A DNA stretch of 46,030 nucleotides from contig NZ_KI271351.1 of assembly GCF_000469385.1 (NCBI RefSeq), positions 23,829 to 69,858 on the forward strand, in the 5' to 3' direction. The position numbers and the translations under genes were made by a program. Shown one piece after another: positions 1 to 9,602 of this stretch. Positions within the stretch are counted from its first letter, which is position 1. Every line of letters starts with the position of its first letter. The stretch is from Leptotrichia sp. oral taxon 879 str. F0557. Lineage in GTDB: Bacteria > Fusobacteriota > Fusobacteriia > Fusobacteriales > Leptotrichiaceae. The notes beneath the pieces are model-generated. The model was given only the letters and a program-made list of their open reading frames with translations, was not told the origin of the DNA and ran no database searches.

Positions 1-36
1 TTCTTTATAAGAAAGTTTTGCGTAAAGCGGGGTTAT

Positions 37-66
37 AAGGGCATGGCGACTGATGCCCTTACGTTA
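37..66 (-). repeat. Left copy of a short palindromic intergenic repeat
   Basis: The stretch contains an 8-bp perfect inverted repeat (AAGGGCAT / ATGCCCTT, positions 37-44 and 53-60) followed by ACGTTA. Read on the minus strand it matches 45925-45953 near the other end of the window, except for two adjacent bases in the loop. Beyond the core the two copies diverge. No transposase or terminal repeats are visible, so this looks like a dispersed intergenic element, not an insertion sequence. The TATAAT at 65-70 lies at its edge but has no matching -35 element. Confidence 0.6.
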
Positions 67-147
67 TAATTTCTACTATTAAAATACGAAATAATATTAA
101 ATGTAAAGATACAAAATAATAAAAAATAATATAAGGAGTGATATTCT

Positions 148-312
148 ATGAAAAACATTTTTAAAATTCTAATTTTAATTTTAGTTGGGGTAAGTATGGC
201 TAGTTGCGAACTTTTTAGTCCTTCACAAGAATATAATCAGAGCCGAAAAGAAAGAGGAAGAGAATGTTATAAATACCCTAGTGGAAATGTTTATTGTGAA
301 GATACAAAATAA
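148..312 (+). CDS. Small predicted lipoprotein (54 aa)
   Basis: A 54-codon ORF starts at ATG 148 behind a strong AGGAG ribosome binding site at 134-138. The N-terminus is a lipoprotein signal: a basic MKNIFK start, a hydrophobic stretch (ILILILVGVSM) and the lipobox MASC with the acceptor cysteine at residue 20. The mature part is only about 35 residues, charged, and holds two further cysteines (in RECYKYPSG and VYCEDTK) that could form a disulfide. It is the only supported plus-strand gene, is convergent with dapB and shares its terminator. I do not recognise the family; similar short lipoproteins often serve in envelope functions or as entry-exclusion or toxin-like peptides, but nothing here decides between these. 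The signal, RBS and terminator make a real gene likely. Confidence 0.7.
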   Translation: MKNIFKILILILVGVSMASCELFSPSQEYNQSRKERGRECYKYPSGNVYCEDTK

Positions 313-322
313 TTGAAAAAAG

Positions 323-353
323 AAAAACTCCAGTCTAATAAACTAGAGTTTTT
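323..353. terminator. Bidirectional rho-independent terminator
   Basis: An imperfect hairpin (AAAACTC-c-AGT against ACT-a-GAGTTTT) is flanked by A-rich sequence on the left and a T run on the right. It sits between the convergent ends of the small lipoprotein gene (stop at 312) and dapB (stop at 356), and can serve both strands. Confidence 0.75.
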
Positions 354-355
354 TT

Positions 356-1090
356 TTATAAACCAAGTACATCTTTCATTGTGTACAGTCCTGCTTTTTT
401 TCCGGCAAGAAATTCTACAGCTTTAACTGCTCCGTCTGAAAACATCTTTCTTGATAGTGCTTCGTGCTTTATTTCGATAATTTCGTCATTTTTTGCATAA
501 ATTACGGTATGTTCTCCGACTATATTTCCGCCACGTATAGCGTGAACTCCTATTTCCTTTTCAGCACGTTTACTGTGTCCTTCTCTTCCGTAAATTGTTC
601 TATAATCTTTTCCATCATTATCCAGATTTTCCTTGACAACTTCAAGTAAAGTATTCGCTGTACCGCTTGGTGCATCAATTTTTCTGTTGTGATGCTTTTC
701 AATTATTTCAATATCAAAATCCTTTAATAATTTTGTCGCAAAGGCTACAATTTCATTTACGATATTTACTCCAACTGAAGTATTTGTCGCTTTAATTATT
801 GGTATTTGCTTTGATGTTTCCTGGATTTTTGCAAGCTGTTCTTCTGAATGTCCAGTTGTAGCAATTAGAACTGGAACTTTTTTATCAATTCCCGCTTCAA
901 GTACATCCTCCAGCAAACTAAAATGTGAAAAATCAATAATTGCATCAAAATCCACATCTTTTTTCTTCAGATTTTCAAAATCCCCATTTCCAAGCGGGTC
1001 AACCAGCCCAGCAAATTCATTTCCAGAATTTATTACTGATTCTTTTACATACTGTGCCATAACTCCAGCACCATATACTATTATCTTCAT
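356..1090 (-). CDS. dapB: 4-hydroxy-tetrahydrodipicolinate reductase
   Basis: DapB reduces the dihydrodipicolinate precursor with NAD(P)H in the cytoplasmic diaminopimelate/lysine pathway, which feeds peptidoglycan synthesis. The N-terminal nucleotide-binding motif is GAGVMA (residues 7-12). The family signature HHNRKIDAPSGTA spans residues 133-145, with the catalytic His pair at 133-134, Lys137 and the substrate-binding SGT. At 244 aa it is shorter than the roughly 270-aa enterobacterial enzyme, but complete. The ATG follows an AAGGAG site about 7 nt upstream. No other dap gene is nearby, so it appears to be an isolated gene, with a terminator-like hairpin of the upstream gene only about 50 nt before its start. 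Confidence 0.95.
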   Translation of the reverse strand: MKIIVYGAGVMAQYVKESVINSGNEFAGLVDPLGNGDFENLKKKDVDFDAIIDFSHFSLLEDVLEAGIDKKVPVLIATTGHSEEQLAKIQETSKQIPIIKATNTSVGVNIVNEIVAFATKLLKDFDIEIIEKHHNRKIDAPSGTANTLLEVVKENLDNDGKDYRTIYGREGHSKRAEKEIGVHAIRGGNIVGEHTVIYAKNDEIIEIKHEALSRKMFSDGAVKAVEFLAGKKAGLYTMKDVLGL

Positions 1091-1137
1091 ATTTTCTCCT
1101 TGCAGCTATTAAAATTTTGTATAAATAGTTTTACTAT

Positions 1138-1163
1138 AAAAGACCGAAAATCTCGGTCTTTTC
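1138..1163 (-). terminator. Terminator after the glyoxalase gene
   Basis: Perfect 8-bp inverted repeat AAGACCGA / TCGGTCTT (1140-1147 and 1153-1160) with a 5-nt loop. On the minus strand it is followed by TTTTATAG, and it also has a T run on the plus strand. It lies about 50 nt downstream of the stop of the gene at 1213-1596 and insulates dapB from it. Confidence 0.75.
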
Positions 1164-1212
1164 TTATTATATTTCTATTATTTGTTTTAAATATATTTTT
1201 ATTATTAATTTT

Positions 1213-1596
1213 TTATTCTGCACGAATTACTTCCATACGGTAACCATCTGGATCTGTTACGAAATAATAATGTCCAGGTTTACCAGGCAAGCCCATAAGA
1301 TCTGTTGTCTTGTATCCCATTGCCTTATGTTTTTCATTATCTCCTTCCAAGTCGTCCGAAGCAATTGCCAGATGTGAAAAACCGTCACCAATTGTATATG
1401 GACCGTGACCGTAATTATAAGTCAGCTCAATTTCAAAACTTTCTCCTGGAAGAGTCAAGTAAACAATAGTAAATTTATGTTCTGAAAAATCTTTACGTCG
1501 ATCTTCCTTAAATCCAAATGCCTTTTCATAAAATTCAATAGATTTTTCTAAATTTTCTACACGTAAACAGGCGTGTAACATATTTAACATTGCCAT
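1213..1596 (-). CDS. gloA: Glyoxalase I (lactoylglutathione lyase-like)
   Basis: This is a single-domain vicinal-oxygen-chelate protein of 127 aa, the normal length of bacterial glyoxalase I. It is expected to isomerise the methylglyoxal-thiol hemithioacetal to the lactoyl thioester in the cytoplasm. The four metal ligands of the E. coli-type Ni2+ enzyme are in place: His8 (MLHACLRV), Glu57 (FEIELTYN), His75 (GFSHLAI) and Glu122 (YRMEVI). The conserved ELTYN and TDPDGYR segments are also present. The thiol cofactor in this organism is not evident from the window. It lies 50 nt downstream of the DUF4912 gene on the same strand, possibly co-transcribed, and ends at a clear terminator. Confidence 0.92.
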   Translation of the reverse strand: MAMLNMLHACLRVENLEKSIEFYEKAFGFKEDRRKDFSEHKFTIVYLTLPGESFEIELTYNYGHGPYTIGDGFSHLAIASDDLEGDNEKHKAMGYKTTDLMGLPGKPGHYYFVTDPDGYRMEVIRAE

Positions 1597-1646
1597 TTTA
1601 AATCTCCTTTAATTTTAATTCGTATATAAAAATTATCAAAAATATT

Positions 1647-2645
1647 CTAACTACTTCTTGATCCACCCATATCTAGTCTAAGATTTGGAAGTTTTCCTTT
1701 TATCACTTTTCTTTCGATTAATGATTCTGAAGCTCCTACTTTTGTCAATCTTTCTATAACTTCAATTATAAATTCATTATTTTCATCTACATCGTAATCC
1801 GCAGGTATTCCTAAAAGGTGTCTTCCTTCTGGTGTTGAAACTGGCGTATTTATATATTTTATAAGCTGATTTGTATTTTTATCAAGTTTTACAGTTCCCC
1901 ATACTAAGTCAACATTATCAGAAACTTTATCATTTGGTGCGATGGCTTCTACTGAGTGTGCTACTTCAGAAAAGTTTCCATATTGATCTTCATATCCGAT
2001 AGATGCTTCATAATTTTGATTTACATCAATTTCAGTAATATAATGCGAACCAATTCTTTCGTGTCTTATAATTTTTCTATATTCGTGTCCGTCTCTAAAT
2101 ATTTTTATAACTACATTATCAATAACTCCGTTATTTATAGCTAATCTTTCATAGGTATCATCACGAATTTCCCAATAAATGTATAATGTTGTAGGATTTT
2201 TTGGCATTAGGACAAGTTCATCTGTAAAATACGATGCTGGTAATGGAGCCTTGTCAAAGTAAATATCTTCGTGATTTGATTTACCGTCAAATTCCACACC
2301 TTTTGCAAATTTTGAACGGTTAATTTCAGTTTCTACGTATCTACGTCTTATTTGTTCTGGCGAAATTTTTTCATAATTAAAATCTAAAGCTGTAAAAATT
2401 CTTCTATATTTTCTACCTAGATTTCCTACTAATTTTCTATCAGCAAAGTTTCTGTAAAACGTTCTGCTTCTTTTAATAAAAAAGTATTTTATCAAAATTT
2501 TCTCAATAGTTTCCCTTTCGATAACTTCCATTGAAATAAATCTTTCTAATTTTTTCAATTCTTTTTTATTTCTATTCCCAACTAATTTTTCATTAACATA
2601 ATTTCTATAAAATGTTCTCGTTCTATTTTTTTTCAATTGCTCCAT
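1647..2645 (-). CDS. DUF4912 domain-containing protein
   Basis: Residues around 140-230 match the DUF4912 pattern: a run with LVLMPKNPTTLYIYWEIRDD, characteristic of this domain of unknown function, followed by a beta-rich region with YEDQYGNFSEVA. No signal peptide or membrane segment is visible, so it is probably cytoplasmic. The basic N-terminus holds two copies of a motif of the form RTFYRN(Y/F)xxxKLVGN, about 51 residues apart (near residues 10-26 and 61-77 counted from the longer start). The start is uncertain: an ATG at 2651 lies 1 nt after the AAAGGTGG site, while the ATG at 2645 has normal 7-nt spacing and is preferred. It follows atpC without an intervening terminator, so readthrough from the atp operon is possible. 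Confidence 0.8.
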   Translation of the reverse strand: MEQLKKNRTRTFYRNYVNEKLVGNRNKKELKKLERFISMEVIERETIEKILIKYFFIKRSRTFYRNFADRKLVGNLGRKYRRIFTALDFNYEKISPEQIRRRYVETEINRSKFAKGVEFDGKSNHEDIYFDKAPLPASYFTDELVLMPKNPTTLYIYWEIRDDTYERLAINNGVIDNVVIKIFRDGHEYRKIIRHERIGSHYITEIDVNQNYEASIGYEDQYGNFSEVAHSVEAIAPNDKVSDNVDLVWGTVKLDKNTNQLIKYINTPVSTPEGRHLLGIPADYDVDENNEFIIEVIERLTKVGASESLIERKVIKGKLPNLRLDMGGSRSS

Positions 2646-2707
2646 TCCCATACCACCTTTACATTATTTATTTAAAATTATTACTAAATTAACTATATTT
2701 TATATTT

Positions 2708-2736
2708 ATTATACCACATTTTTTAGAATTTCAAAA
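2708..2736 (-). promoter_or_regulatory. Possible extended -10 promoter for the DUF4912 gene
   Basis: On the minus strand TGGTATAAT gives a perfect -10 (2708-2713) with an extended TGn element. The -35 is poor (TTTTGA at 17 nt). It falls in the 92-nt gap between atpC and the DUF4912 gene. Confidence 0.45.
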
Positions 2737-2737
2737 T

Positions 2738-3127
2738 TTATTTTCTGCTCAAATTGCTCTTAATACGTTTTTTTGTTCCCAAAATATCCTGGTCTTCCTG
2801 TATTTTTTGTCTTTTTGCTCTTTCAATTGCTACTTCCCTTGCCATTCTTTCAGCTTCTGCTTTAGTTGCCTCAACAATATTTACTCCTAGAATGACAACT
2901 TTATCTTGTCTTACTTCCAAAAATCCACCTTCCAGATAGTATGTGACATCTTCCTTATCTTTTTCACGAACAAGCATTTCTCCTGCACCAATTGGTGTAA
3001 TATAATTAATATGCTTTGCAAGTATTCCGATATCTCCATTTTCTGTACGTAATTTTACAAATTCAACAGGCTTTTCAAAAACTAATCTTTCTGGAGTTAC
3101 TGCTTCCAAAATAAATTCTGCTGCCAT
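2738..3127 (-). CDS. atpC: F-type ATP synthase epsilon subunit
   Basis: Epsilon is part of the F1 central stalk and can inhibit ATP hydrolysis. The 129-aa protein has the typical N-terminal beta-sandwich (LEAVTPERLVFEKPVEFVKLRTENGDIGILAKH) and a C-terminal helical hairpin rich in Ala, Arg and Lys (EAERMAREVAIERAKRQ). It is the last gene of the operon. A 99-nt gap with a hairpin separates it from atpD, the widest spacing among the F1 genes. The start has an AAGGAGG site 7 nt upstream. Confidence 0.96.
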   Translation of the reverse strand: MAAEFILEAVTPERLVFEKPVEFVKLRTENGDIGILAKHINYITPIGAGEMLVREKDKEDVTYYLEGGFLEVRQDKVVILGVNIVEATKAEAERMAREVAIERAKRQKIQEDQDILGTKKRIKSNLSRK

Positions 3128-3177
3128 AAAGCCTCCTTCCGTTCCAAAGTATGCTTACTTTTAACTTTAAGTATTGG

Positions 3178-3204
3178 AAAACAGGGAGTGCATTATCCCT
3201 GTTT
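3178..3204 (-). other. Intercistronic hairpin between atpD and atpC
   Basis: A 9-bp perfect inverted repeat (AAACAGGGA / TCCCTGTTT) with an 8-nt loop lies 23 nt past the atpD stop and about 50 nt before the atpC start. On the minus strand only four T residues follow the stem, so it may be a leaky terminator, an RNA-processing site or an mRNA-stabilising hairpin. Confidence 0.6.
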
Positions 3205-3226
3205 CTATTAAATATTATTTTAAAAA

Positions 3227-4627
<1,401 letters not shown>

Positions 4628-4682
4628 TTACCTTTAACCTCCTTCTTAATTTATACTCAGATTTTTTTAATTTGTAAAAAAA

Positions 4683-5543
4683 TTACTGTACTCCTAAAGA
4701 ACCACTTATAATTTCTGTCAATTCCTGTGTTATTTTTCCTTGTCTTTCACGGTTATACTGTACTTCCAAATTTCTTATCATTTCAGAAGCATTATCGTTA
4801 GCCTGTTTCATCGCTGACATTCTAGCTGAATGCTCACTTGCCGAATTTTCAAGTAACGACTGATATAGCTTTATATTCAAAACTTGTGGCACAAATGAGT
4901 TTAACACTTCTTCCTCTGACGGATCAAACACATATTCCTTTGTTGGCAATCCTTCCTTTTTTTCTACTGGAAGTAGTTTTTCCACCTGAATATTATACTC
5001 AACTGCTGATACAAATTTTGAATAAATCATATAAACTTCATCATAAAAATCGTTTAAATAAAATTGCACTACATCTTCACTGATTTTTTTACCAGTTTCA
5101 AACATTGTTTCCGGAATCATCTGCGTATACTCACTATCCACATTGATATCCCGATTTTTACAATATTCTTTTGCTTTTCTTCCAATTGTTACAACTGAAA
5201 CATCTTTTCCTTCTTTCTCAAACTGCTTCCTCATGCTCTCAAGCCTTCTAAAAGTATTTGAGTTAAAACTTCCACATAACCCACGATCTGATGTCATCAC
5301 TATAATTCCAACTCTTCTAACTTCTGGCTTTCCATCAAAAATTACAAATTTATTTCCCTTAAGACTTGCAACTAAATTATCAAAAGCCTCATTTACAGCA
5401 TAGGCATAGTTTCTAGATTTTAGAGTTAAAACCTGAAATTTTTTAAATTTTGTAGAAGAAACAATATTCATTGCGTTTGTTATTTGACTTGTATTTTTTA
5501 CACTGTCAATACGTTCCTTTATTTCTTTCATATTTGCTGACAT
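4683..5543 (-). CDS. atpG: F-type ATP synthase gamma subunit
   Basis: Gamma is the rotating central shaft that links the c ring to alpha3beta3. The 286-aa protein has the conserved N-terminal helix (MKEIKERIDSVKNTSQITNAMNIVSSTKFKK), the TSDRGLCGSFNSN motif, and the C-terminal helix (SARMSAMKQANDNASEMI...YNRERQGKITQELTEIISG). The ORF has an extra MSAN before MKEIKE; the ATG at 5543 or the one at 5531 could be used. The gene is 15 nt from atpA, suggesting tight co-translation. Confidence 0.97.
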   Translation of the reverse strand: MSANMKEIKERIDSVKNTSQITNAMNIVSSTKFKKFQVLTLKSRNYAYAVNEAFDNLVASLKGNKFVIFDGKPEVRRVGIIVMTSDRGLCGSFNSNTFRRLESMRKQFEKEGKDVSVVTIGRKAKEYCKNRDINVDSEYTQMIPETMFETGKKISEDVVQFYLNDFYDEVYMIYSKFVSAVEYNIQVEKLLPVEKKEGLPTKEYVFDPSEEEVLNSFVPQVLNIKLYQSLLENSASEHSARMSAMKQANDNASEMIRNLEVQYNRERQGKITQELTEIISGSLGVQ

Positions 5544-5558
5544 ATTATTTCACCTGCT

Positions 5559-7064
5559 TTACCACACATATTCTTTTTTAAAGTTTGTTATAAATTCATC
5601 TAGTCTGCTTTTCATTTCATCGTCTAATTCTTTCTTCTCACGAATTTCAGTTAAAATTTCTGAATTATTTTTAAGTGCTTCTATCAGATCTTTTTCAAAT
5701 GTTCTGACTTTTTCAGTTGGAACATTATCAAAATATCCATTTGTAACACAATAAAATGAAATTACTTGTTCCTGAACTTTAAATGGAGTATATTGTGGCT
5801 GCTTTAATACTTCCATAATTTTAGATCCACGATTAAGTTGATCTCTAGTTGCTTTATCCAAATCTGATCCAAACTGTGTAAATGCTAATAATTCATTGTA
5901 TTGAGCAAGTTCTAGTTTCACTTTTGAAGCAACTTGTTTCATAGCCTTAATTTGTGCTGCTCCTCCAACCCTTGATACAGAAACTCCTGCATTTATCGCT
6001 GGTCTGAATCCTGAATTAAATAAATCTGTTTCCAAGAATATTTGTCCATCTGTTATTGAAATAACATTTGTCGGAATATATGCCGAAATATCTCCAGCCT
6101 GTGTTTCTACAATTGGAAGTGCTGTAATTGAACCTCCACCCAGTTTGTCGCTTAATTTTGCTGCTCTTTCAAGAAGTCTTGAGTGAAGATAGAAAACGTC
6201 TCCTGGATACGCTTCCCTTCCTGGCGGTCTTTTCAACAGTAATGACATTTCACGGTAAGCTACCGCATGTTTTGACAAATCATCATAAACTATTAGCACA
6301 TCTTTTCCTTGATCCATAAAATATTCACCCATAGCAACCCCTGAATATGGTGCTAAATATTGAAGTGGTGCTGATTCTGAAGCAGTAGCTGCAACAATAA
6401 TCGTATATTCCAATGCACCTGCCTCTTCAAGTTTTTTATAAATTTGTGCAACTGTAGACCTTTTTTGTCCAATTGCAACATAAACACATATAACATCATT
6501 ATTTTTTTGATTTATAATTGAATCAATCGCAATCGCTGTTTTTCCAGTCTGTCTATCTCCAATTATCAATTCCCTTTGCCCTTTTCCAATCGGAAACATT
6601 CCATCTATTGCCTTTATTCCAGTCTGCATAGGCTGTGTAACAGGTTTTCTTGCAATAATTCCTGACGCCTGTCTCTCAATTGGCATATATTTATCAGCTG
6701 CTATCGTCCCTTTTCCATCAATAGGATTTCCAAGCGCATCGACTACTCTTCCGAGCAGCTCATTTCCAGCTGGAACTTCAGCTACTTTTCCCAATCCTTT
6801 TACTATACTTCCTTCTTTTATTCCTTGTGTCTTTCCAAAAATTACTGCTCCAATGTTACTTTCTTCCAAGTTTAGTGCCATTCCGACAGTTCCATTTTCA
6901 AACTCCAAAAGCTCTCCTGCCATAGCGTCACTTAATCCGTAGATTCTGGCAATTCCATCTCCCACTTCCAAGACCGTTCCAGTGTTGGAAATATCCAGTG
7001 AACTTTTGTAATTTTCGATTTCGCTTCGGATTATTTTACTTATTTCTTCTGGCTTGATTCTCAA
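5559..7064 (-). CDS. atpA: F-type ATP synthase alpha subunit
   Basis: Alpha forms the non-catalytic nucleotide sites of F1. The 501-aa protein is full length with a Walker A motif GDRQTGKT (residues 169-176), Walker [17 protein letters not shown], the family signature ([23 protein letters not shown]) and a canonical C-terminal helical domain. It is 18 nt downstream of atpH with an AGGTG-type site before the ATG. Its position between atpH and atpG is the standard bacterial order. Confidence 0.98.
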   Translation of the reverse strand: MRIKPEEISKIIRSEIENYKSSLDISNTGTVLEVGDGIARIYGLSDAMAGELLEFENGTVGMALNLEESNIGAVIFGKTQGIKEGSIVKGLGKVAEVPAGNELLGRVVDALGNPIDGKGTIAADKYMPIERQASGIIARKPVTQPMQTGIKAIDGMFPIGKGQRELIIGDRQTGKTAIAIDSIINQKNNDVICVYVAIGQKRSTVAQIYKKLEEAGALEYTIIVAATASESAPLQYLAPYSGVAMGEYFMDQGKDVLIVYDDLSKHAVAYREMSLLLKRPPGREAYPGDVFYLHSRLLERAAKLSDKLGGGSITALPIVETQAGDISAYIPTNVISITDGQIFLETDLFNSGFRPAINAGVSVSRVGGAAQIKAMKQVASKVKLELAQYNELLAFTQFGSDLDKATRDQLNRGSKIMEVLKQPQYTPFKVQEQVISFYCVTNGYFDNVPTEKVRTFEKDLIEALKNNSEILTEIREKKELDDEMKSRLDEFITNFKKEYVW

Positions 7065-7082
7065 AGAAAAGCACCTCCGTTT

Positions 7083-7610
7083 CTAAAAATTTTTCTTTAT
7101 TTCTTCAATCTGATTTTTTATTGAACCGTTAATAACTTCATTTCCAATTTTTAAAATCCCTCCACCGATTATTTCTTTATCAACTTCAAGATTTAAAACA
7201 ATTTTTTTGCCGTATTTTTTTTCAAGTTTTTCTATTAGCAGTTCTCTTTGTTTTTCTGATAGCTCCTTTGCAAATATAGCAGTTATTGGAAGTCTGTTAT
7301 TTTCTTCGTAATAGAGTTTCAAAAAATATTCCTTTATATCTCCAATTAACGAAAGTCTCTGTTTTCTTACAATATATTTAACTATCCCTAATGACTCTTT
7401 TGTAAAGTTGTCAAATGATTTTTCTAAAAATTTTTCTTTTTCTGAAAATTCTTTTAGAGGATCTTCTAAAATCTTTCTGAATTCCTCTTCCTCCTCATAA
7501 TTTTCCATAAAAATATTTAGTACTTCCCTAACTTCATTTATACTGTCAGAAGATTTTGCTATATTGTAAATTGCTGATGCGTATCTTTTTGCAATCTCAT
7601 CCCTAGCCAT
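7083..7610 (-). CDS. atpH: F-type ATP synthase delta subunit
   Basis: Delta sits on top of alpha3beta3 and anchors the peripheral stalk. The 175-aa sequence starts with the conserved RYASAIYNIAK segment and ends with IIGGGILKIGNEVINGSIKNQIEEIKK, matching the family C-terminal pattern (GG...G....D.S....L). The ribosome binding site GGAGAT lies inside the last codons of atpF and the two genes are separated by a single base, which indicates translational coupling. Confidence 0.95.
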   Translation of the reverse strand: MARDEIAKRYASAIYNIAKSSDSINEVREVLNIFMENYEEEEEFRKILEDPLKEFSEKEKFLEKSFDNFTKESLGIVKYIVRKQRLSLIGDIKEYFLKLYYEENNRLPITAIFAKELSEKQRELLIEKLEKKYGKKIVLNLEVDKEIIGGGILKIGNEVINGSIKNQIEEIKKNF

Positions 7611-7611
7611 T

Positions 7612-8106
7612 TTAATCTCCTATCTCATCAATAAACTTATTTATAGTTTCATCCTGCTTTTCATCAATATTTTCCTTAATGATTTTTTCTGCAAGTTCAA
7701 CTGCCATTTCCCCAACTTCCTTCTGAAGTTCAAATTTAGCATTTTGCCGCATTTTTTCAATGTCAGCTTCCGCTTTCATCATCATTCTTTCACGATTACT
7801 CATAGCTTGTGATATAATCTGATCTTTTCTGTCATCTGCCTGTCTTTCGGCTTTTATTAGAATATCATTGGCACGTCTTTTGGATTCCTTTTTCAATTTT
7901 TCCATTGTTTTTTTCTGTTCTTCCAATTTTTCCTTTTCGTTTTCAACAATTTCCATTTCAGATAAAGCCAGTTTTTTTCTATCTTCTAGCACTTTATCAA
8001 TCTTTTTTGCAAAAGTTCGTGAAAAAAAATAGACTAATACTATAAAGTTTATTATCTGAATAGCCATCGTAAAATCAATGTTTACTAATCTTGCTCCTTC
8101 ATTCAT
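7612..8106 (-). CDS. atpF: F-type ATP synthase b subunit
   Basis: Subunit b is the membrane-anchored peripheral stalk. The 164-aa protein has one N-terminal transmembrane helix (about residues 13-31, MAIQIINFIVLVYFFSR) followed by a long charged coiled-coil (from KKIDKVLEDRKK to the C-terminus), as expected. A single atpF gene is present, with no b-prime paralogue, so a homodimeric stalk is inferred. The ATG follows an AAGGAG site. Confidence 0.95.
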   Translation of the reverse strand: MNEGARLVNIDFTMAIQIINFIVLVYFFSRTFAKKIDKVLEDRKKLALSEMEIVENEKEKLEEQKKTMEKLKKESKRRANDILIKAERQADDRKDQIISQAMSNRERMMMKAEADIEKMRQNAKFELQKEVGEMAVELAEKIIKENIDEKQDETINKFIDEIGD

Positions 8107-8166
8107 ATTTACTCCTTAATTTACATTATTAATCCTATTTTTGTTTCTCTAAAATTTATTATTTTC

Positions 8167-8403
8167 TTACCCTTTCAAGAAAATTAACAAGAAAGCTATT
8201 ACTAACGCATAAATTGCTGATGACTCTGTAATTGCAAGCCCTGTGATTAATGTTTGCATAATATCCTGTTTTGCTTCAGGCTGTCTTGATACTGCCTCTA
8301 CTGCATAACCAGTTGCAATTCCTTGACCTAATCCTGCTCCAATTCCTCCTATCGCTGCAATTCCTGCTCCTAATAAAGCTGCTGCTTGAACTATTCCTTC
8401 CAT
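8167..8403 (-). CDS. atpE: F-type ATP synthase c subunit, sodium-type signature
   Basis: The c subunit forms the ion-translocating rotor ring. This 78-aa proteolipid has two transmembrane helices joined by a polar loop (SRQPEAKQDI). The ion-binding carboxylate is Glu60. Gln27 in helix 1 and Ser61 and Tyr65 in helix 2 reproduce the Q...ES...Y pattern known from the Na+-coupled rotors of Ilyobacter tartaricus and Propionigenium modestum (there Gln32, Glu65, Ser66, Tyr70), with Ser62 where those have Thr67. H+-type rotors usually lack this combination, so coupling to Na+ is predicted. It lies between atpB and atpF. Confidence 0.96.
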   Translation of the reverse strand: MEGIVQAAALLGAGIAAIGGIGAGLGQGIATGYAVEAVSRQPEAKQDIMQTLITGLAITESSAIYALVIAFLLIFLKG

Positions 8404-8541
8404 TCTCTAATCCTCCTAATTTTTATTAATTTATTTTTTATTAAACATAATTTTTATATCATAATGCTCTTATTTATACAAAATCCCTAAAATTAAAGAC
8501 TTTGAACATATAAAAGAATTACAAATCTGTAATTTTTAATT

Positions 8542-9438
8542 CTATTCTTCCTCACCTAATGCTTCACTTATATAAACTGAAGAAAGTATTGTAAATACAA
8601 AAGCCTGTACTATACCGATAAATAAATCTAAATATAGCTGTATAAGCATCGGCCATCCAACTGAAAACGAAAAACTTCCTTTCAGCATATTATTTGTCAT
8701 GGACTGAAGCAACCCACGTCCAACAAGGCTATATAATAGTCCTACAATTACAAGTCCTGCCAGCATATTTCCAAATAACCGCATTGAAGTGTTCAGTACT
8801 TTTGAAAAAATATCCACAATATTTAACGGAAACATAAACCACATTGGCTCAAACAATGATTTTATATATCCTTTTAGACCTTTTTGCTTTATAGAAACTG
8901 CCAAGAAAACAACAATTACCACAAGAGATAGCCCAATTGTCGTATTTGGATCTGCTGTTGGCGTTCTAAAAAATGGTTTTACTGTTCTAATTCCATTTTC
9001 CTTAACTGACATCATAATGAATGGAAATAGGAAAGTACTTAAATTTGAAAACATTATAGATGCAAACAATGCTGCAAAAAATGGTATATAAGTTTTTTTA
9101 TGTTTTCCAAAGGTAGTCAAAAAGGTATTTTCAATAAAATGATAGTATTCTTCCATAACAATTTGCATTTTACTAGGCTTTTCTACACTTATATTCTTTG
9201 TCCCTGCTCTTACGATAAATATAATTATCAGCATAACTGCCCAAGTATTAAGTACTGTCTGGCTAAGCGAAAATTTAAAGTTCCAAAAAACAAAATTAAA
9301 ATAATGCGGTGCTTCAACAATTGAACTTGGTGATTCAAATTTTACTGGTAAAAATGTGGAAATAATTGATAAAATTATATTCACAACAATCATCATAAGA
9401 AATAAAAATCCCAAAAATTTTAAAATTTTATTTTTCAT
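8542..9438 (-). CDS. atpB: F-type ATP synthase a subunit
   Basis: Subunit a provides the two ion half-channels beside the c ring. The protein is about 298 aa with 5-6 hydrophobic segments. The essential arginine is Arg220 in MRLFGNMLAG, and TPTADPNTTIGLSL is the usual conserved loop. A longer reading frame begins at 9477, but the ATG at 9438 is preceded by a nearly ideal AAAGGAGGGAG site with correct spacing and gives a normal MKNKILKF start, so it is chosen. This is the first gene of the operon; no atpI precedes it. Confidence 0.95.
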   Translation of the reverse strand: MKNKILKFLGFLFLMMIVVNIILSIISTFLPVKFESPSSIVEAPHYFNFVFWNFKFSLSQTVLNTWAVMLIIIFIVRAGTKNISVEKPSKMQIVMEEYYHFIENTFLTTFGKHKKTYIPFFAALFASIMFSNLSTFLFPFIMMSVKENGIRTVKPFFRTPTADPNTTIGLSLVVIVVFLAVSIKQKGLKGYIKSLFEPMWFMFPLNIVDIFSKVLNTSMRLFGNMLAGLVIVGLLYSLVGRGLLQSMTNNMLKGSFSFSVGWPMLIQLYLDLFIGIVQAFVFTILSSVYISEALGEEE

Positions 9439-9498
9439 TATCTCCCTCCTTTCTCCCAACTTTGAGCAAAGATTCAATATTCTTTGTTACCTAGAATT

Positions 9499-9527
9499 AT
9501 TATACTCCAATTGAATTTATTTTGCAA
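9499..9527 (-). promoter_or_regulatory. Promoter of the atp operon
   Basis: Minus-strand TTGCAA (9522-9527), a 17-nt spacer and a perfect TATAAT (9499-9504). Transcription would start near 9492, giving a 5' leader of about 54 nt before atpB. Confidence 0.75.
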
Positions 9528-9602
9528 ATTTTATTCTTATTCCATTTATTCCTTTATTTAAGAGCTTTTCTCTGTATTTTACTATATCAAATAGCAAATT
9601 AA

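Noticed and set aside
65-70. TATAAT near the left edge as a promoter for the small lipoprotein
   Set aside because: No recognisable -35 at 16-18 nt upstream; it is part of the repeat, so it was not listed as a promoter.
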